NCBI GenBank assembly: GCA_947500435.1
Contig: CANMRV010000007.1
Location: 124,001 to 188,000 of the forward strand
Reading direction: 5' to 3'
Source: an uncultured Flavobacteriaceae bacterium
GTDB lineage: Bacteria > Bacteroidota > Bacteroidia > Flavobacteriales > Flavobacteriaceae
Length of the DNA: 64,000 nt
This document shows positions 49,135 through 57,376 of this stretch, piece by piece; position 1 is the first letter of the stretch; each line of letters begins with the position of its first letter. The notes below the pieces were generated by a model, which had not been told where the DNA came from, did no database searches, and saw only the letters and a program-made list of their open reading frames with translations. A program made the position numbers and the translations under genes.

Positions 49135-49933
49135 AGAAACGATAAAGGAATTCAATAAACTGTCCATTCAAGTTAGCTTGAATGGACTTTCTTTTTGTAT
49201 TGTAGATACTATTGGCAATACAGTGTTGAACTCTGACAGCATTGTATTTGAAAAAGAACGCACACCATACGGACTTCAAAAAGGTTTGGTGGCGCTTTTT
49301 AACAAGCATAATATTCCTCAACAACAATTCTCCGAAATCATTGTCGTGCATCGTAATAGACTATTTAGTTTAGTACCTAGGTCACTATTTAATGATAAAG
49401 AGATGGTCAATTACCTAAAGTTTAATACTAAAATATTGGCAAATGATCATATTGCGTATGACGAGGTAGAAAATCATGATATAGTTAATGTTTATGTTCC
49501 TTTTGTAAATGTCAACAATTACGTTTACGAACTTTTCGGGGAGTTTGTCTATAAGCATAGCGGAACTGTAATGGTTGAATCCCTATTGACTGGTCAAGGC
49601 ATTCCCAAAGAACCAACTTGCTATATTCATGTGGCGGATCGTCAAATGGAAATGACCGTAATTTCTCAAAGAAAACTACTATTGTACAATAGCTTCGACT
49701 TTATTACCAAAGAAGACTTCATCTACTATTTGCTCTTTACTTTAGAACAACTTAAGCTGGATACAGAAACTACAAAGCTCAAGTTATTCGGAGCCATTGA
49801 AGAGGGTGATTCTATCTATGACATCTGTTATGAATATGTAAAAAATATTTCAATTTTTGTGCCCTCTATTTCTTCCTATCCTATGGATTTGGGGAAAGAT
49901 GCCATCGACTTCACCGTTTTAAAGACCTTATAA
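49112..49933 (+). CDS. DUF3822 family protein
   Basis: 273 residues from the ATG at 49112 (MIEKVTIKETIKEFNKL); a start at 49091 adds seven residues and more overlap. The sequence has the actin-like layout expected of DUF3822 (LSIQVSLNGLSFCIVDTIGN; CYIHVADRQMEMTVISQRKL; LYNSFDFITKEDFIYYLLF). The family is typically found next to rsmD in Bacteroidetes, as here: its stop overlaps the rsmD start by 1 nt. Function unknown. Confidence 0.75.
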   Translation: MIEKVTIKETIKEFNKLSIQVSLNGLSFCIVDTIGNTVLNSDSIVFEKERTPYGLQKGLVALFNKHNIPQQQFSEIIVVHRNRLFSLVPRSLFNDKEMVNYLKFNTKILANDHIAYDEVENHDIVNVYVPFVNVNNYVYELFGEFVYKHSGTVMVESLLTGQGIPKEPTCYIHVADRQMEMTVISQRKLLLYNSFDFITKEDFIYYLLFTLEQLKLDTETTKLKLFGAIEEGDSIYDICYEYVKNISIFVPSISSYPMDLGKDAIDFTVLKTL

Positions 49934-50472
49934 TGCGCATTATCTCAGGGAAGTATAAAAGCAGACGCATTAATGCTCCTAGCAAACTACCAGTGCGGCC
50001 AACGACCGATATGGCCAAAGAAGCACTCTTCAATATTTTAAATAATCGCTTCTATTTTGATGAAGTAGCCTTCCTAGACCTTTTTGCCGGCACAGGAAAC
50101 ATCAGTTATGAGTTCGCTTCACGAGGTTGCGAGAAAATAACTGCAGTTGATGGAGACTTTGGTTGTGTGCAATTCATTTCCAAAACAGCTACAGGGTTAG
50201 ATTTAAACATTTCTGCATTGAAGAGTGATGTTTTTTCTTTTCTTGAAAAAACAGTCCTAAAATCCGATATTATCTTCGCCGACCCTCCATATGATATGCC
50301 TTTGGAAGATTTTGAACGAATTCCTGAATTGATTTTCGAAAAGGATTTATTGCTAAAAGATGGCCTCTTGATTATTGAGCATGCCAAGCAAACAGACCTT
50401 TCTCATCTCGCCAACTTCACTAATAAACGAAAGTATGGTGGAAGTGTTTTTAGTTTTTTTGAGTTACCTTAA
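49933..50472 (+). CDS. rsmD: 16S rRNA (guanine966-N2)-methyltransferase
   Basis: 179 residues. N-terminal MRIISGKYKSRRI and RPTTDMAKEALFNIL, SAM-binding FLDLFAGTGNISYEFASRG, acidic VDGD, and catalytic DPPYDMP. The enzyme methylates a guanine in helix 31 of 16S rRNA. Overlaps the DUF3822 gene by 1 nt, which suggests coupled translation. Confidence 0.9.
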   Translation: MRIISGKYKSRRINAPSKLPVRPTTDMAKEALFNILNNRFYFDEVAFLDLFAGTGNISYEFASRGCEKITAVDGDFGCVQFISKTATGLDLNISALKSDVFSFLEKTVLKSDIIFADPPYDMPLEDFERIPELIFEKDLLLKDGLLIIEHAKQTDLSHLANFTNKRKYGGSVFSFFELP

Positions 50473-50513
50473 TTGCATTCGGAGTACCTCATATTTCAAA
50501 TTGAATCTTTTAA

Positions 50514-52160
50514 ATGAAGTATCTGCAACTATTCCTTATTCTTTTGGCGACTTGGTCATGTCAAAAGTCGGTCCAAAAAGCGGACAAAATAATTACCAAC
50601 GCAATTATTTGGACAGGCAATGCGCAACAACCACCTGCGCAGGCCATCGCATTGGCAGGAGATTCTATTCTGGCCATAGGAACCAATGAAGAAATCGAAA
50701 AATTGAAAGACACTGCAACAGAACTTATAGATGCGGAGGGCAACTTTATCACTCCAGGCTTTATAGATACACATGTCCATTTAATGATGGGAGGCAATGC
50801 GCTTCTAAGTGTCGAATTAAGAGATGCAAATACTCCAGAAGAATTTACTAAAAGAATAGCATCATACGCAAATACCTTGAACGATGGCCAATGGATTTTA
50901 GAAGGGAATTGGGATCATACTTTATGGGGCAGTGAATTGCCAAATAAAGAGTGGATAGACAAATACACTGAAGACAAACCTGTAGCGCTATATCGATTGG
51001 ACGGACATATGATTTTAGCGAATTCTGCGGCCTTGAAAATTGCTGGAATCGACAGAAATACAGGAAAAATCGAAAGCGGTGAAATTGTTCGAAATGCTGA
51101 TGGAACACCAACTGGAATTCTAAAGGGAAATGCCATGTACCTTGTGCTCAATAAGATTCCAGCATTGAATCAAAGAGAAAAGAAAAATGCCTTAAGAGCA
51201 GCAACTAATTACTTGTTATCCAAAGGAGTAACCTCAGTTCATGACATGGATAGTCTAGGCACCTATACCGCCGCCAAAGAATTAAAAGACTCTGGCGAAC
51301 TTGCCATTCGCATTTATATGGCAAAACCGCTCAACCGCTGGAATCAAGAATTCGGTATGGGTAATTCGGATAATAAATGGCTGAAAACAGGAATTGTAAA
51401 GGGTTTTGTAGATGGCTCTTTGGGTTCACATACCGCAGCTTTTAAAGAACCATACACAGATATGCCAGATGACAGTGGGTTTTTCATAAACGACGAGAAA
51501 AACATATCGCTATGGTCATCAAATGCAGATAAAGAAAATCTTCAAATAACGATTCATGCCATTGGCGACAAAGCCATTCATTCATTACTAAATACATATG
51601 AGCAAGTAATCAAAGAAAATGGAACCAAAGACAGAAGATTGCGTATCGAACATGTGCAACACATAGCCACCGAAGATATTGGTCGTTTTGCTAAATTAAA
51701 TGTAATTGCAAGTATGCAGCCCCATCATGCTATAGATGATGGCAGATGGGCTGAAGAGCTCATAGGTCCTGAACGGATAAAGACTACCTATGCTTTTAAA
51801 TCCTTACTCGATGCAAATGCAAAACTGGTCTTTGGCAGCGATTGGCCGGTAGCTCCTGCCTCTCCCCTTGATGGAATTTATGCTGCTGTAACACGTAGAA
51901 CTTTGGATGATAAAAACCCCAATGGATGGGTTCCCGAACAAAAGATAACTGTCGAACAAGCACTTAAAGCTTATACTGCAACGGCCGCTTATGCCTCCTT
52001 TGAGGAAAAAAGAAAGGGAACATTAGAACCTGGAAAACTTGCCGATTTTGTAATACTAAGTGAGGATATTACCAAAATTGACCTAGTCAATATTCGAGAA
52101 GTTAAAGTATTGCAAACCTATGTTGGTGGCGAAAAACTTTTTGATAATCAAAAGAATTAA
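50514..52160 (+). CDS. Amidohydrolase-3 family lipoprotein (YtcJ-like)
   Basis: 548 residues. Lipoprotein signal with lipobox LLATWSC (Cys16), so probably attached to a periplasm-facing membrane. Metal-dependent hydrolase motifs: FITPGFIDTHVHLMMGG, VDGSLGSHTAAF, TIHAIGDKAIH, LRIEHVQH, VFGSDWPVAP and the C-terminal LEPGKLADFVILS. Members hydrolyse amides or related bonds on unknown substrates. 41 nt after rsmD; no pathway partner is visible. Confidence 0.85.
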   Translation: MKYLQLFLILLATWSCQKSVQKADKIITNAIIWTGNAQQPPAQAIALAGDSILAIGTNEEIEKLKDTATELIDAEGNFITPGFIDTHVHLMMGGNALLSVELRDANTPEEFTKRIASYANTLNDGQWILEGNWDHTLWGSELPNKEWIDKYTEDKPVALYRLDGHMILANSAALKIAGIDRNTGKIESGEIVRNADGTPTGILKGNAMYLVLNKIPALNQREKKNALRAATNYLLSKGVTSVHDMDSLGTYTAAKELKDSGELAIRIYMAKPLNRWNQEFGMGNSDNKWLKTGIVKGFVDGSLGSHTAAFKEPYTDMPDDSGFFINDEKNISLWSSNADKENLQITIHAIGDKAIHSLLNTYEQVIKENGTKDRRLRIEHVQHIATEDIGRFAKLNVIASMQPHHAIDDGRWAEELIGPERIKTTYAFKSLLDANAKLVFGSDWPVAPASPLDGIYAAVTRRTLDDKNPNGWVPEQKITVEQALKAYTATAAYASFEEKRKGTLEPGKLADFVILSEDITKIDLVNIREVKVLQTYVGGEKLFDNQKN

Positions 52161-52165
52161 AACTG

Positions 52166-52663
52166 TTGTATCTCAAAATTCAAATAAAAAAAGAAGTTAA
52201 CAAACCTTCTACGCTTTTATGTACGCGAAGGGATGGTTCAATAACCTATTCCAAAATCCAGATTGATTTCGAAATTCATGATATTGCCCATTATGCGGTG
52301 GAGATGCAATTACAATTGAAAAATGCTTTCTACGGATTGCTTTCCCGAGGATATCAAATCTGTGATTTTCTGCTACCAAAGGATGAACGACCGAAAGAAT
52401 TACAGCCTCAAAACCTTCCATCTGAGGCATTGGCAACCGAACACTTGGTCAATCTGTTAACTATTGATTTCATGCAAACGGATGGTGAAATGGATATTTC
52501 AAAAATGTTGGAGGACATTTTGGATGATAACGGGCTGTCTTTTCCAGAGAAAGTTAAAAAGGAAAAAATAACTTCGATTCAAAAAGAACTTGTCGATTTG
52601 ATGGTTCAATGGAATAAGCTTCAAAGTGGTCAAAGTCTTGAAATGGTTTTTGAATTTGAATAG
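52166..52663 (+). CDS. Hypothetical protein, TTG start
   Basis: 165 residues starting with TTG (MYLKIQIKKEVNKPSTLLC); the next Met is ~46 codons in, after conserved-looking sequence, so TTG is preferred. The sequence is soluble and acidic with a helical C-terminus (LPEKVKKEKITSIQKELVDLM). No family recognised. It sits 5 nt after the amidohydrolase stop and 2 nt before the RluA gene. The tight packing argues that it is a real gene. Confidence 0.65.
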   Translation: MYLKIQIKKEVNKPSTLLCTRRDGSITYSKIQIDFEIHDIAHYAVEMQLQLKNAFYGLLSRGYQICDFLLPKDERPKELQPQNLPSEALATEHLVNLLTIDFMQTDGEMDISKMLEDILDDNGLSFPEKVKKEKITSIQKELVDLMVQWNKLQSGQSLEMVFEFE

Positions 52664-52665
52664 GC

Positions 52666-53526
52666 ATGGGGAATGAAAAGGAAAGCCATATTGCAGTAAA
52701 ACAGAAAAATCCCATCCGATTACAAGAATATGGCATTGGTATCTTCCCAACACTATCCACAAAATCCGCTTTAAAAAAAGCTCTTAAAAAGAAACTGATA
52801 TACGTGGATGGAAAATTGGGTGAAACGTCAACCTTCATCCATGGGAATGAAGTAATTACGTTTCATCCATCAGAAGAAAAGCCCAAACAAAGAGAATATA
52901 TTCTCGAGCTTGAAGTCGTTTACGAAGATGATTATTTGGCTATTATCAATAAACCAGCAGGAATATTGGTCAGTGGCAATTCCTTCAAAACGGTAGCTAA
53001 TGCTTTAAACCAAAATCTTAAGAAAAGTAGCCAAGCGGATGCCGTAAGTCCGCAACCCACACATCGATTGGACTATGCCACGACTGGACTTTTACTTGTG
53101 GGAAAAACAAGTGCTTCCATTTTAGCTTTGAACAAATTATTTGAACACAAAGAGCTTGACAAGACCTATTTTGCCGTTGCCATTGAAAAGATGGAAAAGA
53201 AGGGAATTATTGACATACCCATAGATAACAGGGAAGCACTTTCGAAATTCGAAATACTAAAAACAATCGCTTCCGAAAGGTTTCAATATTTGAATCTGGT
53301 CAAACTCTCACCCAAGACGGGTAGAAGGCATCAACTTAGAAAGCATCTAGCTTTCTTAGGAAATCCAATATTGGGTGACGTAACTTATGGGAAGGAAGAT
53401 TTAATTTTAAAGGGAAAAGGATTGTATCTACATGCTTTTTCATTGGAGTTTGTACATCCTTTTACGAAAGAAAAAGTACGGATTGAGAAAGAACTGCCAG
53501 CCAAATTCAAGAAGTTATTTCATTAG
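52666..53526 (+). CDS. RluA-family pseudouridine synthase
   Basis: 286 residues. An N-terminal S4-like segment (KSALKKALKKKLIYVDGK, then TFIHGNEVITF), followed by the catalytic HRLDYATTGLLLVGK with its active-site Asp, and KTGRRHQLRKHLAFLGNPILGD. It isomerises uridine in rRNA or tRNA; the exact site cannot be told from the sequence. Confidence 0.85.
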   Translation: MGNEKESHIAVKQKNPIRLQEYGIGIFPTLSTKSALKKALKKKLIYVDGKLGETSTFIHGNEVITFHPSEEKPKQREYILELEVVYEDDYLAIINKPAGILVSGNSFKTVANALNQNLKKSSQADAVSPQPTHRLDYATTGLLLVGKTSASILALNKLFEHKELDKTYFAVAIEKMEKKGIIDIPIDNREALSKFEILKTIASERFQYLNLVKLSPKTGRRHQLRKHLAFLGNPILGDVTYGKEDLILKGKGLYLHAFSLEFVHPFTKEKVRIEKELPAKFKKLFH

Positions 53527-53638
53527 AGATCCATTATTTGGGTAACACTAGATTCCTTCCTAAAACGGACATGCTCTTCGGCTGCGCTCAGGGTTAATTC
53601 GATTACGCAAATCGGAGATTTGCTATCTCATTAAAAAA

Positions 53639-53958
53639 AAGCAGGTCATAAGCCGGATTCTGTTTACCCTGAATTAATTTCAGGGTCTCCTTATCATTTA
53701 TCTAGACTTTCAATTACTTGAAAGCTCAAACCGCCTACCCTTCGGCTCGGGCGTGCAGCCCTCAAACACCGGTTTACATGACGTTTCACCGCATAGAGTT
53801 TACCTGATTTCACTACAGCCGAACTGTACTTGCTTTCTGTTGCACTTGTCCGCATCTCTCGACGGATGGGCGTTACCCACTATACTGCACTATGGTGTCC
53901 GGACTTTCCTCCTTGAACTGAAACTAGTTCAGCGCACGGCGATAAGGTGACCTGCTCA
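53639..53958 (-). ncRNA. rnpB: RNase P RNA, bacterial type A
   Basis: On the minus strand the 5' and 3' ends pair as AGCAGGTCA/TGACCTGCT (P1). Conserved parts are GAGGAAAGTCCGGACACC near the 5' end, GGTGAAACG and AAACCGGTGT in the middle, GAAGGGTAGGCGG, and ACAGAATCCGGCTTATGACC at the 3' end. A run of eight T residues follows and serves as terminator. RNase P RNA is the catalytic part of the tRNA 5'-maturation enzyme. Confidence 0.95.
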
Positions 53959-53960
53959 TG

Positions 53961-53968
53961 CAAAGGTA
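53961..53968 (-). promoter_or_regulatory. Promoter -7 box of rnpB
   Basis: TACCTTTG on the minus strand matches TAnnTTTG perfectly, 3-5 nt before the predicted 5' end of the RNA. No TTG is found at the expected -33 distance. Confidence 0.6.
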
Positions 53969-54022
53969 GCCCAATACTCCATAATTGTTGATAAAAAATC
54001 ACTTAAAGAACTAGAAACACCT

Positions 54023-54051
54023 TTGATAGTATCGCGCTATTTTTATATTTG
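54023..54051 (+). promoter_or_regulatory. Promoter of dnaX
   Basis: TTG at 54023-54025, an 18-nt spacer and TATATTTG at 54044-54051. Predicted transcription starts around 54056-54058, leaving ~9 nt before the TTG at 54066 or ~30 nt before the TTG at 54087. Confidence 0.7.
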
Positions 54052-54065
54052 TAGACAGTTCATTT

Positions 54066-56225
54066 TTGACTCAAAACAAGCACTATTTGGAACCCTTTAT
54101 TGTATCAGCACGAAAGTACAGACCACAAACATTTAAAGATGTTGTAGGGCAACAAGCTATCACCAATACTTTGCTGAATGCTATTGAGAATAATCATTTA
54201 GCTCAGGCACTTTTGTTTTGTGGCCCAAGAGGAGTTGGTAAGACAACTTGTGCGAGAATTTTGGCCAAACAAATCAACCAAGATGGTACCCAAAGTGACG
54301 ATGAAGATTTTGCCTTTAACATCTTTGAGCTAGATGCTGCATCAAACAATTCTGTGGATGACATTCGGAATCTGATTGACCAAGTCCGTATTCCACCGCA
54401 GACTGGCAAATACAAGGTATATATCATTGATGAGGTACATATGCTGTCCTCAAGTGCCTTCAATGCGTTCTTAAAAACCTTAGAAGAGCCACCGAAACAT
54501 GCCATCTTTATTTTGGCTACCACAGAGAAACACAAAATAATACCCACTATACTTTCTCGTTGTCAAATATTTGACTTTAAACGAATTACAGTTAAAGATG
54601 CCGCAAATTACTTAAAGTATATTGCAGAAAATCAAGGCATTGAAGCCGAGGATGATGCACTTCATATAATTGCCCAAAAGGCAGATGGTGCCATGCGGGA
54701 TGCACTCTCCATTTTTGATAGAGTTGTCAGTTTTTCTGGAAAACAACTTACCAGAAAAGCAGTAACCGAAAATCTAAATGTTCTTGACTACGAAACCTAT
54801 TTCGAAGCGACGGACCGCATTCTCGAGCATAACATTCCAGAATTGCTTCTTTTGTTCAATAAAACCTTATCCTTAGGATTCGACGGACATCATTTCATCA
54901 GCGGATTAGCAACTCACTTTAGAGATTTAATGGTATGCCAGCACCAGAGTACAATTAATCTTTTAGAAGTCGGTGATGGCGCAAAACAAAGCTACCTAGA
55001 ACAATCTAAAAAGACTTCCAATTCCTTTTTACTAAAGGCGTTAAACATAGCCAACGACTGCGATTTAAAATATAAGACCAGTAAGAACCAACGGCTTCTG
55101 GTGGAACTATCTTTAATGAAACTGGCTTCCATCGATTTTGATGGAGAAAAAAAAAATCCTGAATCAGTAGCGCTTTCGGGTAGTACTGTTGATTTTATTG
55201 CTCCTGCTTCTTTTTATAAAGGAATGACTCCCTCTAAACCAGGAATGGAAACTACCGAGACGGTTTCTTCAGAAATACCAGCCAAAGCCCCAGAGCCAAT
55301 TAAGGAATTGATTACGAAAAAGACTCCTGAGGAAATTAAGACAGTCACTCCTACCTCCGAAGAACTCGGTTCACAAGCTGAGACTACTCCTGAAGTAGCT
55401 CAGAGTATTCCAACAGAAGTCGTTTCTACGCCCACTGAACCTGTAACTGAAGTAGCTACTTCGGAAGCTATACAGGAAGTGACTCAAACTATTCCAACTG
55501 AAATCGAACCAACATCCACGGAACCTACAACTGAAATAGATGTTATAGAAGCTATGGAAACAGTTCAAACTGTTCCGATAGAAGTCGCGCCATCACCTAC
55601 AGAACCAACAATTGAAACGGTAGTTGCGGAAGCTATTCAAAATGCACCCTCTGAAATCCTCAAAACAATTAGAGAACAAGAGGCTGCCCCTTCCGAAACG
55701 ATTGAAACCGTTGTCAAAGAAAAAGTTACCGAAGCACCTAAAATCAATATTAGTCTCGCGGAAAAAAGAGTTTCTGCACTTTCAATATCCAGCCTGAAGG
55801 CCAAGAAAGTTCATGAACAAAACCGAAAAGACGATTCGATTGATGAAAGCAAACTCCCAAAGGAAGTTTTTGCTGAGGAAGCATTGCAAGCACATTGGGC
55901 GGATTTTGTGCAAAAATTGGATGACGCAGGTAAAAAAATTCTTGCATCAAATTTAAATGCCGATGTTCCCAAATTGAGAAACGAAACGACCATATGGATT
56001 GAGCTACCTAACGATACCATGAAAAAGGAAATCGAGCGGGAGCAGTATGATTTAATGGAATATCTCAAGGGAAAATTGAATAATTATTTTATCACTTTAC
56101 AGATCACTGTAAACGAAGCCACAGCGAAAAAATTCGCTTTTACTCCCGAAGAGAAATATCAAAAGCTGCGCGAAAAAAATCCAACGATTGATTTGCTACG
56201 AAAAGAGTTTGATTTAGACCTTTGA
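54066..56225 (+). CDS. dnaX: DNA polymerase III subunits gamma/tau
   Basis: 719 residues from TTG at 54066, or 712 from TTG at 54087 (EPFIVSARKYRPQTFKDVVG), which gives the N-terminus usual for the family and a better leader length. Clamp-loader AAA+ motifs: CGPRGVGKTTCARILA (Walker A), YKVYIIDEVHMLS (Walker B), LEEPPKHAIFILATTE, sensor 1 region, ILSRCQIFDF. The four-Cys zinc module of E. coli DnaX is missing between Walker A and the DAASNN motif. Clamp-loader domains end near residue 360. After that come a Pro/Glu/Thr-rich linker with three ~30-residue repeats (TEPTTEI type, ~430-550) and a helical tau domain. The product loads the sliding clamp and couples the replisome. An A10 run at 55147-55156 is described separately. 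Confidence 0.9.
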   Translation: MTQNKHYLEPFIVSARKYRPQTFKDVVGQQAITNTLLNAIENNHLAQALLFCGPRGVGKTTCARILAKQINQDGTQSDDEDFAFNIFELDAASNNSVDDIRNLIDQVRIPPQTGKYKVYIIDEVHMLSSSAFNAFLKTLEEPPKHAIFILATTEKHKIIPTILSRCQIFDFKRITVKDAANYLKYIAENQGIEAEDDALHIIAQKADGAMRDALSIFDRVVSFSGKQLTRKAVTENLNVLDYETYFEATDRILEHNIPELLLLFNKTLSLGFDGHHFISGLATHFRDLMVCQHQSTINLLEVGDGAKQSYLEQSKKTSNSFLLKALNIANDCDLKYKTSKNQRLLVELSLMKLASIDFDGEKKNPESVALSGSTVDFIAPASFYKGMTPSKPGMETTETVSSEIPAKAPEPIKELITKKTPEEIKTVTPTSEELGSQAETTPEVAQSIPTEVVSTPTEPVTEVATSEAIQEVTQTIPTEIEPTSTEPTTEIDVIEAMETVQTVPIEVAPSPTEPTIETVVAEAIQNAPSEILKTIREQEAAPSETIETVVKEKVTEAPKINISLAEKRVSALSISSLKAKKVHEQNRKDDSIDESKLPKEVFAEEALQAHWADFVQKLDDAGKKILASNLNADVPKLRNETTIWIELPNDTMKKEIEREQYDLMEYLKGKLNNYFITLQITVNEATAKKFAFTPEEKYQKLREKNPTIDLLRKEFDLDL
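55147..55170 (+). promoter_or_regulatory. Candidate dnaX slippage site with stops in both alternative frames
   Basis: Ten consecutive A residues span codons GAA AAA AAA AAT (residues 361-364). A -1 shift or one extra A gives K-S then TGA at 55160-55162. A +1 shift or one missing A gives I-L-N-Q then TAG at 55168-55170. Either event would yield a ~365-residue gamma-like protein ending just after the clamp-loader domains. Confidence 0.65.
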
Positions 56226-56573
56226 TTTCTTTGCCATCCAACCCCGCAAGGCCAATACTAGCATTACGATAGCGATAATTAGAAGCCCGAAAGCTTCTCT
56301 TCCCTCCTCTATATTCTTAATATCTCCAGCCCCAATTTCAAAGCCTTCAAACTTTTCGGGGTAGGTATAAAAGAATCCCACTAAAGCAAGAATCCCAGCA
56401 GCTAAAGGAACCGTATAAAGAACCCGATTGAGCGCAAAGGCAATAGCAATAATTCCGGCAAAACCCCAAATAATCATCCATACCAATGGATCGGGATCGT
56501 TATATTGTAGTGCTGCAGAAACTATGAATAAGATTCCGAAAAGTACGGCGATGATTTTAAAAGGCTTGTTCAT
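56214..56573 (-). CDS. Transmembrane 220-like protein
   Basis: 119 residues, four hydrophobic segments (IIAVLFGILFIVSAALQ, WMIIWGFAGIIAIAFAL, VPLAAGILALVGFFY, AFGLLIIAIVMLVLAL). The QYNDPDPLVWM loop is the mark of the TMEM220-like family. Function unknown. Convergent with dnaX, with a 12-nt overlap of the two 3' ends. Confidence 0.7.
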   Translation of the reverse strand: MNKPFKIIAVLFGILFIVSAALQYNDPDPLVWMIIWGFAGIIAIAFALNRVLYTVPLAAGILALVGFFYTYPEKFEGFEIGAGDIKNIEEGREAFGLLIIAIVMLVLALRGWMAKKSKV

Positions 56574-56735
56574 GATGAGTTTGTTTCAATTGTAGTTTAA
56601 AAATACGAAATACCGAAAGAACTATTTATCGGATAAATTATTCTGTATTTTAGGCGTGTATGTAAAATAGATATATGTGTATTGGTATTGGTGCACTTAT
56701 ATAATTGTTGTGCTTAATTTTAATCTTCATCTATT

Positions 56736-57218
56736 TTGAACTGGTATAGTTATTTTCAAAAGGTCAAGAACTTCATAAAAGAGTATTATTGGATTGCTGG
56801 AGCTCCCTTTTTGATTTGGGGTTTGTTCGCCACACTTGCGGAAAGAGAAGATATTGAAAAAAATCGCTCCGAGACCTATGGAGCTATATATAGCTCAACA
56901 CCCGTTTATAAAAAAGCTAGTAAACGAAATTTTAGGTATAAATTCAATTATGATGGAATTGAATATTACGGTAGTTCAACAGGTAGTTGGCTAGATGGAA
57001 TTGAAATCGGGAAAATTTACAAAGTTAAATTTTCAAACCAAAACCCGAAGCATTCCAAAATGGACTTTGAGATAGAATACTCAAAAAAAGTTGTTGAAAA
57101 TGAAGATGGACAAATGGACACGATTTTTATACCAACTTCAGAAATGAAATTGGAAATACCGGAGGACTTAAAAGATCGGCTGAAAAAGTTGAAAAATGGA
57201 ACGGAAATAAAAAACTAA
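56736..57218 (+). CDS. Hypothetical membrane-anchored protein, TTG start
   Basis: 160 residues from TTG at 56736 (MNWYSYFQKVKNF). One N-terminal membrane segment (YWIAGAPFLIWGLFATLA) and a soluble domain with a DUF3592-like pattern (YKFNYDGIEYYGSSTGSWL, GKIYKVKFSNQNPKHSKM). Charged C-terminus. No named family assigned with confidence. Isolated: 140-nt gaps or more on both sides. Confidence 0.55.
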   Translation: MNWYSYFQKVKNFIKEYYWIAGAPFLIWGLFATLAEREDIEKNRSETYGAIYSSTPVYKKASKRNFRYKFNYDGIEYYGSSTGSWLDGIEIGKIYKVKFSNQNPKHSKMDFEIEYSKKVVENEDGQMDTIFIPTSEMKLEIPEDLKDRLKKLKNGTEIKN

Positions 57219-57376
57219 GCACAACAAAGGATCCTATGAAAAGCCCTAGTCTAGTTTGCTAAAAGTACTAGCCTGTAAATCGAGGAGATAGTGCTAAAAA
57301 GAAGCAGCAAGACAATTAGCTTAGCTTTGCGCTCAGTCTCAAACGAAAATTTCTTTGCTCATCGCCAGCCGAAGCC

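Noticed and set aside
53570..53625. Possible intergenic element (CTTCGGCTGCGCTCAGG) and a 7-bp hairpin between the RluA and rnpB genes
   Set aside because: A similar motif is common between genes in this phylum, but only one partial copy is seen here and the hairpin lacks a proper T run for the plus-strand gene.
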